From NCBI RefSeq assembly GCF_014066305.1, contig NW_023501054.1, positions 306,001 to 370,000 of the forward strand: a DNA stretch of 64,000 nucleotides, written 5' to 3'. Below are positions 12,616-22,766 of this stretch, piece after piece. Each line of letters begins with the position of its first letter. The stretch's first letter is position 1. The notes under the pieces were generated by a model. That model saw only the letters and a list, made by a program, of their open reading frames with translations, did no database searches and had not been told where the DNA came from. The position numbers were made by a program, and so were the translations under genes. Source of the stretch: Letharia columbiana. Its lineage: Eukaryota > Ascomycota > Lecanoromycetes > Lecanorales > Parmeliaceae.

Positions 12616-13041
12616 TCAACGCCTCCAACCCCACCCCCCCTCTTCTTCCCCCCACAGCACTACCCCCCAATCCACGCCACTCACCCTCCCCAGCGCGGGC
12701 GCGTACCCCAGCGCCTGGAACAGCTCCACATTGACGTCGATGCTCCCGTCCGCGCACCCCATGCACGTGTCCACAATCTTGACGTTCTCGACCGCGATGT
12801 GGGCGTCCGGGTTGTAGATGGTGATGGTGGTGCCGCAGAGGGGGTTGGCGTTGGGGTTGGCGGCGTTGTTCATCTGGAGGTGGGAGATGGCGACGATGTT
12901 CTCGCCGGGGGCGGCGGCGATGTTGCACGAGGAGAATTGGGCGACGGCGGCGGGGGTGTAGAAGGTTAGGTCGCCGGAGTAGGCGGTGGCGAGGGGGATG
13001 GAGATGGTGAGGGCGGAGAGGGCGAGGGTGCGGGCTTTCAT
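12616..13041 (-). CDS. Small secreted RlpA/expansin-like double-psi beta-barrel protein
   Basis: A 141-residue open frame with a clear signal peptide (MKARTLALSALTISIPLATA, cleavage likely near residue 20). The mature part is small and Cys-containing and follows the barwin/RlpA-like fold pattern: GDLTFYTP at the start, a Cys in FSSCN, PLCGTTITIYNP, then VKIVDTCMGCADGSIDVN, which is the diagnostic C-x2-C and Asp-containing block. Such proteins are secreted to the wall or apoplast, and some fungal members are plant-interaction proteins; activity here is unknown. The usual ending (GRIxVTW-like) is replaced by GRVSGVDWG. A GTGAGT directly after the LGR codons (near 12690) suggests an intron and a different true C-terminus, but I could not find a convincing second exon. 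Confidence 0.75.
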   Translation of the reverse strand: MKARTLALSALTISIPLATAYSGDLTFYTPAAVAQFSSCNIAAAPGENIVAISHLQMNNAANPNANPLCGTTITIYNPDAHIAVENVKIVDTCMGCADGSIDVNVELFQALGYAPALGRVSGVDWGVVLWGEEEGGWGWRR

Positions 13042-14527
13042 TTTTGGGGAACGGGGGTGGGTCGATGGGGTCTGGAGTGTGGTTTGGAGTGTGAATGGTT
13101 TCTTGGTTAGATATTCGTATTGCGTTGATGATGCTGTCTGTTTGGAATTTTATTCTGGGGTGTGAGAGTTCTTTATGTAGGAAAAGGTCCTGATGGCGAA
13201 ACACGAAGGAAGTATATATGGTGATGTATGGGAATGCTAAGATGGCGAAGGGGAAGGGAGGCTTTCAGGGTGATACATAAACAATGATGATACTGATCCT
13301 ATGTTCTGGCTTTGTTCAGGTACAGAAGTACAAAAATGAGACAATAAGAAGCGCAACCCTGAAGGCGAAGACACAGGCAGCGCAAAGAGAGCACTGAAAG
13401 CAAGTCATTGGGCCTCAACAAAGAAAATGGAAGCATCAAGCGATTATGAAACAATGAATGGGAATATGTTGCCATTGTACAGTCCTTCAATATTGTATGG
13501 CTCCGACGGAATTGCGTCACCAAAAAGTGCAGAGCTTGATGGCGAAGTGAGAAGACAGGATCCATAGTGTGCAGAAAGGAAGTCATCAGACCTCAACATG
13601 GAACATGGGGCATCAGGCTGTAAAAGTAGGTTCCTGGATCTGTTTCAACAGTACAGCGCCAGGTTATCCTATGACTCTGATGGCGAAATACATGCATGTA
13701 ACACGGAGATGGGTGGCAGAGCCGCGCGGGAGCCTCACCCAATGGTACTCTGAAATGGAGTCCGGGATGTGCGTCACGCTTCTGTGAAACCTTCCGACTC
13801 GAAGAGAGGAGAATATAATCTCGGGGCCGGAGATAGGTAGCCGGAGTGTATGTCAAACAACCGCGGGGTCTGATTGGAGAGATGCGCGACGCTTGTTTAA
13901 GGCTTGCCACTCAAGTTGTAATGAATGGAGTTTCCCTGTCCCCAACCAGGAAGTAGCAGTACTAGTCAGCAGTAAGTGGGATCTGATTCGGGCAATGTGC
14001 CACTGTTTCGAGAAAATTTACGAGGCAATACAGGTTCCAATCAAGGAGTGTTGGTGATCTTATTACGGATTCGAGATTGATGACATCGACATCAACAGGA
14101 AACATATGCGTCCGCGGTATGAAGATCATGCGGTAGCAGTCACCGAACTGGCTTTGCAAAGGTCCCTCCGTCATACATAATGCTTCTTGGTGAAGGAGTG
14201 AATTTGAGCGAACTCATTAAGCAGGGCGGACCGAAAGCAAACTGAAAAGGTCGTCTGACGGTGGCTTGAAAGGCGCGAATCTCAAAATGGGACAGTCGTA
14301 TCGCATCCAAATCGTGAGGCTCAGGTCAGGTGGTTGTAAGATTCTCCCCCTTATGTAGCTCGTTTCGTTGCATTGGCTGACCTGCGGACCGAACAGCCAC
14401 TTAATCAGCTTTGCGCATCCGGAGCTCTAACAAATGGAACATGAAAAGTCGAGAGCGGATGCTACCTTCATGGAGAAAACGATCGTTCTAGGGCAACAAG
14501 GCGGACTGACCTACTCTATAAATCACT
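13042..14527. other. Intergenic region with diverged tandem repeats
   Basis: No supported gene. Units of about 140-175 bp can be aligned by eye around the recurring string GATGGCGAA (near 13193, 13243, 13365, 13538, 13679) and around AAGTCAT followed by CCTCAACA. The clearest pair is 13362-13535 and 13536-13675. The short open frames here on both strands are explained by these repeats. Confidence 0.45.
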
Positions 14528-15516
14528 TCATGAGGTTCTCTGGCCAACCATTCTCAAGATATCGCCCAAAAGGTCTCCTCCATCCTTGATTATGAGGTCT
14601 CCAAATGCGGGATCCTTAATCAGCATACCCATCTCGTAGCCCACATACTGCGTCACCAAGTTCCGGACGTCCTCCACGCCCTCTCTCAGTTTGCGGGTGT
14701 TGGCGTAGACATATCGCAGAAGCGCAATGATGTCTCCAGTACGCTCGGGGTACAGAGTATGGATGGCTAGTGTTGCATGAAGCTCCTCCAAGGCTAAGAC
14801 TCTGAGCTGTTGGATATCGTACTCATCAGCGAAGACGTAAAGCTGCGCGTGTGAGAGGAACACATCTGTATAATCCTCCTCTGGATGGTGGTTGGGGCGA
14901 GGAGGAGGAATTTCAACAGCACTTTGGCGGACGGTGTATCTGCGGCTGATAAAGGACTCTTTGAGCCCCCCTTTCTGATCTAACCGGTCAAAATGGATTA
15001 CTTTTTTCAACTTCTTTCCTTTCTTGTAGGATGACGCCAATGGAGCCTCCCAGGACATCGGTTCCGGCTCCGGTTCCTCTTCGGTGACCGGTGCAAAGTC
15101 AAAGTTCTCCTCGGATGCAAAGTCTGAGCGTCTCTCCTGGAAAGTCAGCCTCCTGGGTTGTAGGGACAACTTCATCGTGATTCTGATTCCCAGATGTGCG
15201 TGGTGACGGAACCTCATCAGTCGTGAACTCGGCGGCGGTGTAATACCCTTTGTGAGCCCATTCGATGAATCGAACAAAGGTACCCTCATCAACATCCTCT
15301 AGAGTGGCGAAACCCTTTTGAGCTTCTGCCACCGGAGCATGAATCATACGGTCCAGAGGCTTAGAGTGGAGAGAGACGAGATCAGAGTGGATGTAGAGGG
15401 GCTCGCCTTCGACGATGAACTTGAAGGGGGCTGAGGCGTAGACACTGCTGAGACGAGTCAGGGAACGTTTTAGGCCAAAGGGTGGAAACGGCGTACCTTC
15501 TGCTCTGGGCTGCCAT
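14528..15516 (-). CDS. BTB/POZ-domain protein
   Basis: About 287 residues from three inferred exons: 15497-15516, 15213-15447 and 14528-15136 (total 864 nt, in frame). Intron 15448-15496 has donor GTACGC, branch CTGAC and acceptor CAG, and joins MAAQSR to the BTB core. The second intron (15137-15212) is less certain because its donor GTTCCG is weak; some break is required because the frame changes there. The N-terminal part reads SAPFKFIVEGEPLYIHSDLV, a classic BTB strand and helix start. It is followed by RFIEWAHKGYYTA and, after an acidic and polar insert, by LYVFADEYDIQQLRVLALEE, the BTB C-terminal helix motif. Fungal single-BTB proteins of this type are common, probably adaptors for protein interaction or ubiquitin ligation. 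No other domain is seen. Confidence 0.82.
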
Positions 15517-16135
15517 CTTGAGTGTCAAGAGTATATTGAAGTTCGACGAAGTGGTCGGACAAAAAACGCAACCAAGATGCTTGGTCACAAGTCAGTATTT
15601 GAGGATCGACAACCTTGGACAAGACTGCAGGGTTGGTGATTGTGCAGAGGGAGAAGCAGCGGTGAGATAGAGGGTAGGCGAGGTGGGGTGCCCTGCATCG
15701 GCGTGTTCTCTTTCCGGCATCTTGCAGCACCCCAATGACGAAGCCCACTCCCAGTGTGTGGTGATGGGCGACTTTCGAGCTGCGCGCATCCAAGAGAAGA
15801 AGTAGCTGGAGCAGTCCCCTTTGGAGCCGCACTGACTAGGGTGCAGGAAAATGGAATCGTTGTCAAGGTTGACCCTAGAACAGCTGAAGAGAAGCCTCCT
15901 GGCAATCAGTACTCGCTTTCCGAATGAGGTCCTTCAAAGGGTCTCAGCAACAAGGACAAGCCGTTGTGGACTGAGCTTAGAGGCGAATAATACAAAATTC
16001 AGGTCTTCTGGATTTTTAGGAATGGACTTTATCGCAGGGCATTCGAACACCTTGCTCAGTCTCTCATGCAGTCCGCGGCAGATATCTGGACTTGCGCAAG
16101 TGTCTTTCCCCACCCTTTGCTACGAGCACTTTCGC
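15517..16135. other. Intergenic region upstream of the BTB gene
   Basis: This is the 5' flank of the BTB gene and the 3' flank of the next minus-strand gene. Several overlapping open frames occur on both strands, but none shows a domain, a leader or consistent splice sites. Confidence 0.45.
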
Positions 16136-16867
16136 TCATAACATCAATGTAACCACTATTGCCCCTACCAAGCCTGCGTATGCCATAGATACTCCTGCAC
16201 GAATGTTTCCAGCCACACTCTTCGATGTACCTCCTCCTATACCATCTGTACCCGTCTGTTCCGGCGCCGGACTCTTCGCGCTCCAAGTTACGCCAGCTGA
16301 ATGATTCTGCACGCTGATAGCGAATATATTGCTGAACACCGGATTATTGTTGTTCTTTGTAAAGCTCGAACCGTTCGAGGCATTGAAAATGTCGAAATCT
16401 TGAAGGATGAGCTGGCAAGGGCTGTATTCCTGGAAAGTCGCAAGTTCAAGGAGGTAACTAGATTCGTTGGCTAGAGCGAAGGTAGTGAGGTTGGATCCGT
16501 AGTCTGGTCGGCGGCTGGCGTCTGCCATTGGTAGCCCTATTAGCGAGGGTTCAGAGAGGCGGAAGGTAACAAGTGAATACATACATATGGGGCTGGTTGT
16601 AGCATTTCGGATCCAGCACTCAATTGAGAGACTTGGCGGGTGGTGGGGAGCAATTGAGGTCCAGGAGACGTCGATGCTGTCCTTGTAGGATGTGAGGATG
16701 GTTTGGTCGGTTGCGTAGGTGGGATAAGTAAAGTTGTATTCCTGATAGATAGAGGGGCTCTCGGAGGCATAGTTGGGTGATACGGTGGTTTGTGAGGATG
16801 CGAAGCTCGCACTGTGGAGGAGGAGGAAGAGGATCGCTGTGGCGGATGGTTTCCGGGGAGAAGGCAT
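16136..16867 (-). CDS. Secreted, membrane-anchored (GPI or single-helix) protein of unknown function
   Basis: The frame encodes an N-terminal signal peptide (ATAILFLLLHSASFASS), a Ser/Thr/Asn-rich ectodomain with many N-glycosylation sequons (for example NFTY, NATT, NLTT, NESS, NASN, NHSA), and a hydrophobic C-terminus (AYAGLVGAIVVTLML) with no charged tail. This layout is typical of GPI-anchored fungal wall or membrane proteins. A 48-bp in-frame intron is likely at 16537-16584 (donor GTATGT, branch GCTAAT, acceptor TAG); its removal leaves 227 residues. The middle of the protein resembles no family I can name. Confidence 0.7.
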   Translation of the reverse strand: MPSPRKPSATAILFLLLHSASFASSQTTVSPNYASESPSIYQEYNFTYPTYATDQTILTSYKDSIDVSWTSIAPHHPPSLSIECWIRNATTSPICMYSLVTFRLSEPSLIGLPMADASRRPDYGSNLTTFALANESSYLLELATFQEYSPCQLILQDFDIFNASNGSSFTKNNNNPVFSNIFAISVQNHSAGVTWSAKSPAPEQTGTDGIGGGTSKSVAGNIRAGVSMAYAGLVGAIVVTLML

Positions 16868-18779
16868 GGTAGCTGGTTGTAGAGTCTCACTGCCTCTGGA
16901 ATGGTTTAGCTATTGTATAAGAGGAAATGTAGACGTTGCTACTATTAGGGTCAGGAAAGTCAGGAATTGCAGCACTGAGAAGGGAGACAGAGATGACAGG
17001 ATTCCATGTGTGGAATCCTTTTGAAGACATATCAGACGGTTCGAGGTCACGCTAGCTAGGGCCGCCCCAACAGCGACCCGTTGCACCAGAAGACAAACTA
17101 GTCTTTGTATCGCCTCAATTGTTGGTCGAGAGAGTAGGCTATGTCGCCGTCACAGGATTCGGAGAGTTGATGCTCCGGGATGAGAATGGCAAAGCTTAGA
17201 AGCCTGTCTGGTTCGTCCCCGCAGGATACACGAGCCCATTATTGGTTGCAAAGGGCCGAGATCTCTTCCCTCGCTCATACAACGTTGTGGGCGTTGTGGT
17301 ACTCAGCGCAGTGAAACGTTTCAGAGTGCGAAGGATTCTCATGGTGGGCCCATTGTTTGGAAGGCTGAGTGCGCTTACCGCTTGTGGACTAGTTTCACAG
17401 CAGCCGCTACTTGACCAAGCGCGCCGCTAAATTTAGATGCCTGTCCCATATCTCCAAGATCTCTTCGAACATCCAACGCGTTGTCGAAATCTTGCTTTGA
17501 TTGCCCTTCTGACCTCGCACAATGGTGAGACCTTGTCTCAATAAGGTGATGAATTTGGGCGATGCACAACTTTCTCGACCAATCTAAGATCCTTCTTCGC
17601 CGGGTCTCCCTTTGCTTGCGTACGAGCCCATCGTGATGCTCTTCCCTTATATGCGCAACAGGGCAGCCTCCAGGGGAGAAAGCACGCAAGCTATTTTCCG
17701 GGGGTGGTAGGGTAGATGCTGCGTTTGTTGTCTGTCGAAAAAGCAGAGCATAATCCAATCTGACGAATTCTTAGAGTAGAATGAACAAGGATACAAGGAG
17801 AGGTCTCATTGGGAGTCAAGAAGATAAGAATACGCTCCCACTACTACTCTCTACCCTCGATGTCGTGGTAGTCAAGTTTGCAGAATTTGCGGCCCCGGTA
17901 CCACACGTTTCGAAGCTTTGCACTTGAGATTATGGCTCAAATCAGCCTTCATTACAGTTTTGTAATTTTGTCTTCGCATGTTCTCGAATCCTTCGGTGCT
18001 TTTGCCGTCATTTGTCTGACACTCCGTGAATGAACATTTCGTTCCTTCGTTGGTGTTGCAATAGTGAGAAGCAGAGAAATCATCCCATTGGTCGAACCAC
18101 CGAGACTGTCATCGTACGATCCGTAGGAGCGGCTATGCAGCCATCCGCTCGAGATCTAAAAATCCCAGCCACCGGGTCTTCGAGGGTCAATCAAGTTACC
18201 ATATGTTGAGCGGTAGGATCACAGTAGGAATTGTGCTTCCTGCACAGATCAATCTACCTGTCCTTTGTTCTGGTAAGATGTCATGATAAATGTTAATCTG
18301 AGTCTCCTTTGTCTGCATTGGACCCGTGCAACTATCGATCATACCAGAGACAGATACGCCTTCCACTTGTCGATCAGGTAGTCGCTGAATCGCAAAGCCT
18401 TAGATCGGATGGGGTCCGTGCAAACACAGGCTAGCCTCCGCGGCCCCCAACAACCCACCAGCCTCTTCCTCCCGCAGCTACAATGTGTTGCAAATTTTTG
18501 AAACACTATCTAGTATCACCTTGGGGGTAGAATTTCAATCTGCTCAGCCTTGAACAGCATTGGAGTAAACACGATGTTGCAACAACTTCACCCATTTCGG
18601 TGCAAGAAGACAATGTGTATAAAGTCGGTCGACCGCCACACACATCGATTGAAAAATTATCTTTTCTCAGAAGCTCCAATCATTAACCACTCATCCATCC
18701 AAGCATAACATCAACCGCACATCGAGATACTTCTCTAGGCTCGTAGCCATTTACCACATACGTCCCTCGCTGTCCAGTC
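16868..18779. other. Intergenic region
   Basis: No supported gene in about 1.9 kb between divergently oriented genes, so it probably holds both promoters. A 127-codon minus-strand frame at 17375-17758 has no recognisable feature. Confidence 0.5.
18618..18623 (+). promoter_or_regulatory. TATA-like box upstream of the secreted-protein gene
   Basis: TATAAA lies about 157 bp before the ATG at 18780. The intervening sequence is rich in CA and CT, as is usual for fungal 5' leaders. Confidence 0.4.
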
Positions 18780-20000
18780 ATGCATCGACTCCTTCTATTC
18801 CTCGGTTATGCACTAGCAGCCCAAGCAGCGAATCCACTTCTTACGAAAAGACAGAGCGGAACTACTGGGGGTGAGCCAGGCATCAACGCATGCCTGGATC
18901 CAGAAAACTCAGCTCCAAACACGGTATGGCAGACCCAGCAAGCGTAGTCTAATCCACAAACAATTTTGCTGATGGAAAGGACAGAAATCGACAACATGTA
19001 CCCCCAAGTATACAATAGACGCACAAGGAGACTGTGGTCCGCTAACATACGATAATTCTGTAAGTCAGTTCCTAAGCTCTTTGATAAATTCCCAGCCAAC
19101 ATTCGTTCCAGTGCAGAGCATACTGCCAAGTCAGTGTCCAGTGGAGCTACGGTGTCGAAACACCGTTCAACCGCACTTTCTGCCAGAACGACGATCCAGT
19201 CTGCTCGATCACAAGCACTTCGACTTCGACGGTCACAAACTCGGTCAGTTTCAACGTTGGCGTCACTCTGGGAACGAAGAGAGGTCTGGAAGGACGAGGA
19301 GAAAGCTCGGGACCATCTCTGGGAGATCTGACAGCAACGTTCAATGCCGGCGCTACGTGGACGTATGCCACCTCGTACGCTGAAGCGATTGCAGTTGACT
19401 CTGAGAGACCACCTTTGAGCCAGCAGAAGTGCGGGTGAGTAGAAACCATAGTCTCTATACTTTTGGTGGCTGACAGCCGACTAGATACTGGACTTTCATC
19501 CCATATTACGTTACGTAAGTGCCCTACTCCTTACTCCCAGTACCGTTGTCATCTACTGACGAACATGCAGCTCGTGCGGCAGTATCACCGTCGGCGACTG
19601 GACCACTTCCTCATCCGGCGAAGTGACGACCGGCGGCGCAGATGTCACAGCCGGCTGCACCAACATCAAAACCACCGGCGACTGGTGCCAAACGGTGCCC
19701 ATGACCGATGCCCACGGGACTCCCTTAGGAGAAACTATATTCGTGGCCGCAAGCTGCTGTGCTCACTGGCCCATTGGTTGGTGTCGCCAGGAATCAGTTT
19801 ACCTGATCGAAGGCGTGAGCAACAATGCCACGATTTACAACGATTACAAGATCGCGCATACGAACTACGATATGACTCAGCCGATTGAGAGTTACTCAAA
19901 CATCACCTGTATGGCGGGTGAGTCGCCGTACAATGAGGATAATGGACCAAGTGGGAACCCTGCTGGTCCGGCCTGTGCGCCAAATGATGTAGGGGCTTGA
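18780..20000 (+). CDS. Secreted Cys-rich protein of unknown function, five exons
   Basis: The gene is assembled from splice sites: exons 18780-18923, 18985-19059, 19112-19434, 19485-19514 and 19571-20000 (1002 nt, 333 residues, phases consistent throughout). The N-terminus is a signal peptide (HRLLLFLGYALAAQAA) followed by a Kex2-like LTKR site. The second exon gives CTPKYTIDAQGDCGPLTYDN. The third gives a Cys-bounded, Ser/Thr-rich segment with VSFNVGVTLG and TFNAGATWTYATSY. Exon 4 to 5 gives CGYWTFIPYYVTSCG. The rest of exon 5 is Cys-rich (TAGCTN, DWCQTV, ASCCAHWPIGWC). The tight intron phases and even Cys spacing argue strongly for a real secreted protein. I do not recognise the family; it may be a wall or host-interaction protein. 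An upstream TATA box is present. Confidence 0.8.
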
Positions 20001-20618
20001 GCAACAATCTCGACATACCTCCGCAAGAATTACGAGGTCACAATACGAATAGCATAACGCCGCACCCTTCTTTTTCCTGGCATCCACGTCAAACAGCTCT
20101 CAAGCTGAAGCCTTACTCCCTGCTTGAAAAGGCATTCATCTGCGCCTTTCAGAACCAGTCGACCTAGCCAGCACCCATCATCAGCAAGTCCTCAGCCCGG
20201 TAAAGCGTCTTAGATACCCACTTGTGCCAATAGAGAACCCTTTAGTCTTGCATTGATTGAGTCTTTTGGTGGAGTCCAGCGCTACGATCCATTCTGTATA
20301 ACAGTGCATTGTTCGGCGTTTGACGTTCTTGGAATGGAGGTTACGAGGGTATTCCTCCGGTACATATATGTATGTATCACCCAGCGCATATAGCAGTCAT
20401 TTTCAACACCTTATCAGAACTTGATGTTCCCAGCCTGCAGGGACTGCAATACTCCAAGCGCCTCAACTACTGCCTATCAAAACAAATCCCGCTGATCCAC
20501 AATATCGCGCTTAGATCAGAAAGACAGCCGTACAAGCGAAGCGTGGGCTCTTAACATATTCTTGCAACGCGCGTACCGACTTTGACATCAGTACTCTGTT
20601 GTCAACTTCGTAGGCGTC
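20001..20618. other. Intergenic region
   Basis: This is the 3' flank of the preceding gene and the promoter of the next. No open frame here has supporting features. Confidence 0.5.
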
Positions 20619-21937
20619 ATGTTTGAAGCCAAAGTAGTAGGCATTTCCCTCCTCTCCCTCCTCTCCGCCGCCATTCTCTCCCCACCCTCAACCCCTTTCA
20701 ACAATGCCCCGCCACTCCCACAAACACTCTCTCCCCCACTCCTCCCCAGCAACATCACCCACCCACCCAGCAACACCACCTCCAACGTCCTCCGCATCCA
20801 ATGCGACGGCACGCGCTACGGCCGCAACCTCAGCCCCGGCAGCTGCCGCAACGTATTCCACCACATCGGCAAATCGGACGCGCAGTCCACATTCGCGGAA
20901 CGGCACACCGGCCGACCGAACGACGTGCCGCTGCCGTGGCGCATCTTGAGCGACGACGGGCGTTGCTTCGTGCAGCCGCTGCTGCTGATAGCGGCGGCGA
21001 CCGGCCACGCAAGTTCGACGCAGATGGTTCAGGCGGCTTATACGCTGTTTCAGACGTGCGTGGTTGCCAGGGGGCTTGGAGGTATTGCTGCTGATATCGG
21101 TACGTCTATTTTTATCTGACGAGTCTTCATGACATCCTCTACCCCCTTGCGAGACATCTCGAAGGGGCGTTTTTGGGACTTTCATTAAGAGCTCCCTCAC
21201 TAGGTGGCGACAATCACCTCAGCGTGGTCATCGCAGACTACGCACCCAACGTCCGCTGCGACAGAACCGCCACACCAGGCCCGCCGTGGGTGTCCTGCCT
21301 CGTCATCGTGTCGGACATGGCAGCGACGAAAGATCGAAAGGTGTTTGGGGACAAGAGCCGAGATCCGCGCGTTGAGGTCAACCTGCCGTACTTTTTCAAA
21401 GCCAGTGAGTGAGATCCGTCTGCTGCTTACGTCCGGTCTTCGCTTGCGTGAGAAAAGCACTGATGTCGTTTGCCGTTTCCTGTTGAACAGTCGACGCGAG
21501 GTGCCAGGCTTCGGTCGAGAGTAACGGAAAGTCAACGAGTGCGACTTGGTATGAGATATGGGAAGCCATGGCTGCGTTGTCTTCCATGTGCGTTCGGGCT
21601 CAGGGTAAGGGTGGGAAAGCCTTCGGTCTGGGTAAGTGCTCGGTGAGTGTTCGCCCTGAAGGAAAGGAACTGAGCAGAGGTTTTAGGCCTTCGGAAGAAC
21701 ATATTCATCCAGATCTCCGACGAGAATCCAGATCTGAGTCGGCCTGCTGCAAACGTTGCCAATGTCTCTGCATCGGCTGCTTTGTTGGGTCTCGAGGCGT
21801 CCAACGCTTCCTTCGAATTGAACGAGCCAGAATGGGCACCTAGTCCCTCTGTTGAGGTTTCAACTGATATCTTGCAAGGCAGTAGCTCCTCAGTTGTGGT
21901 TCGTGGTGATGTCAATTCAGATAGTTCAGAAGACTGA
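20619..21937 (+). CDS. Secreted protein of unknown function, four exons
   Basis: Exons are 20619-21099, 21204-21404, 21491-21631 and 21678-21937 (1083 nt, 360 residues, all phases agree). The N-terminus (VVGISLLSLLSAAILS) is a signal peptide, followed by a Pro-rich stretch. The core has LRIQCDGTRYGRNLSPGSCR, then RCFVQPLLL and ARGLGGIAADIGG, then VVIADYAPNVRC. The C-terminal exon encodes IFIQISDENPDLSRPA and an acidic, Ser-rich tail ending SDSSED. The pattern Ile-x-Cys, Tyr-Gly, Ser-Cys in the core and the later Cys residues suggest a disulfide-bonded extracellular domain. The same general layout appears in the gene at 28974-29558. No function can be assigned. Confidence 0.78.
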
Positions 21938-22766
21938 TTGGGGTGATCTCTCCATTTGTGGTCGATCTTCCACTAAAGTAGGCCGCTGATTGGTAACGGT
22001 CAACCGGCTGGACTCCTGTCACCGAAAGGTGTGCATAGTCATGTGGAGGTACTCGTCTTCTCTCGGTAGCAGTGCCAGATTAATCCTTTGTTCATCATAT
22101 TGTCAGGTGCAGATCTGTTCAAGAGAGTTAGATTAGACATCTGCAAAAGATCGTTTGCGGGCAGCTGGTACCAACTCTTAAGCAGCTTCGAAGTATAATA
22201 CAGTGCCTTTGTCTTTGCATCCCTCATTCAAATATGCGAATACTCCTCGGGGGCGAGCCTTGTAAGGTTCAACGCACCGAAAGACACTAGGGACGAGTGT
22301 GTGTACGAAGGCGGCTAGCACAAGAGTGGATCCTATTCACAAGCGACGCATTTGATAGGTAACAAATCATGGGCCCGAAGAGTGCGGTGGTACGTGCCGC
22401 CAAAGAAGCGTACGAGGTCGCCCGGGACTCCGATCAAGTGTACCTACGGGTTGCATACTCCAGCTGGATTCGAACGGTGCAATATTGGGGCTAGTACGGG
22501 TAGCAATCATGGGCATGCGTCAAGAAGCACCTGTTCTTTTCAATATTCCTGAATAGTAAGTCAAAATGACCTGATAAGGCTGGGTAATCTTTTCATAGAA
22601 ACTTGCGTCACCATGCATAGTCGTCCCCCACCATAGCCTTGTGTTCCAAAAGCCAGCTGTTCTTTTCAGCATCGTGCTCTGTTCATCAAATCCAAGTTCT
22701 CGCGCCTTGAAAGTATCTTCTTCGTATCTATAGCTATCTTGAGCTCGCATCAACAGAATCGAATCT
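21938..22766. other. Intergenic region
   Basis: No supported gene. The open frames on both strands are short and featureless. Confidence 0.5.

Noticed and set aside
12464..13204. 246-codon minus-strand frame overlapping the expansin-like gene
   Set aside because: Pro/Arg/His-rich shadow of the real frame 12616-13041.
17375..17758. 127-codon minus-strand frame
   Set aside because: No recognisable feature and no neighbouring exon.
19081..19383. Open frame inside the secreted Cys-rich gene
   Set aside because: Alternative frame of exon 3; the spliced frame with regular Cys is far better supported.
20688..21200. 170-codon minus-strand frame opposite the secreted protein
   Set aside because: Antisense shadow; the plus-strand model has consistent introns and a signal peptide.
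22440..22500. Possible tRNA, from GGATTCGAAC resembling a T-arm on the minus strand
   Set aside because: No acceptor or anticodon stem could be paired at the right spacing.
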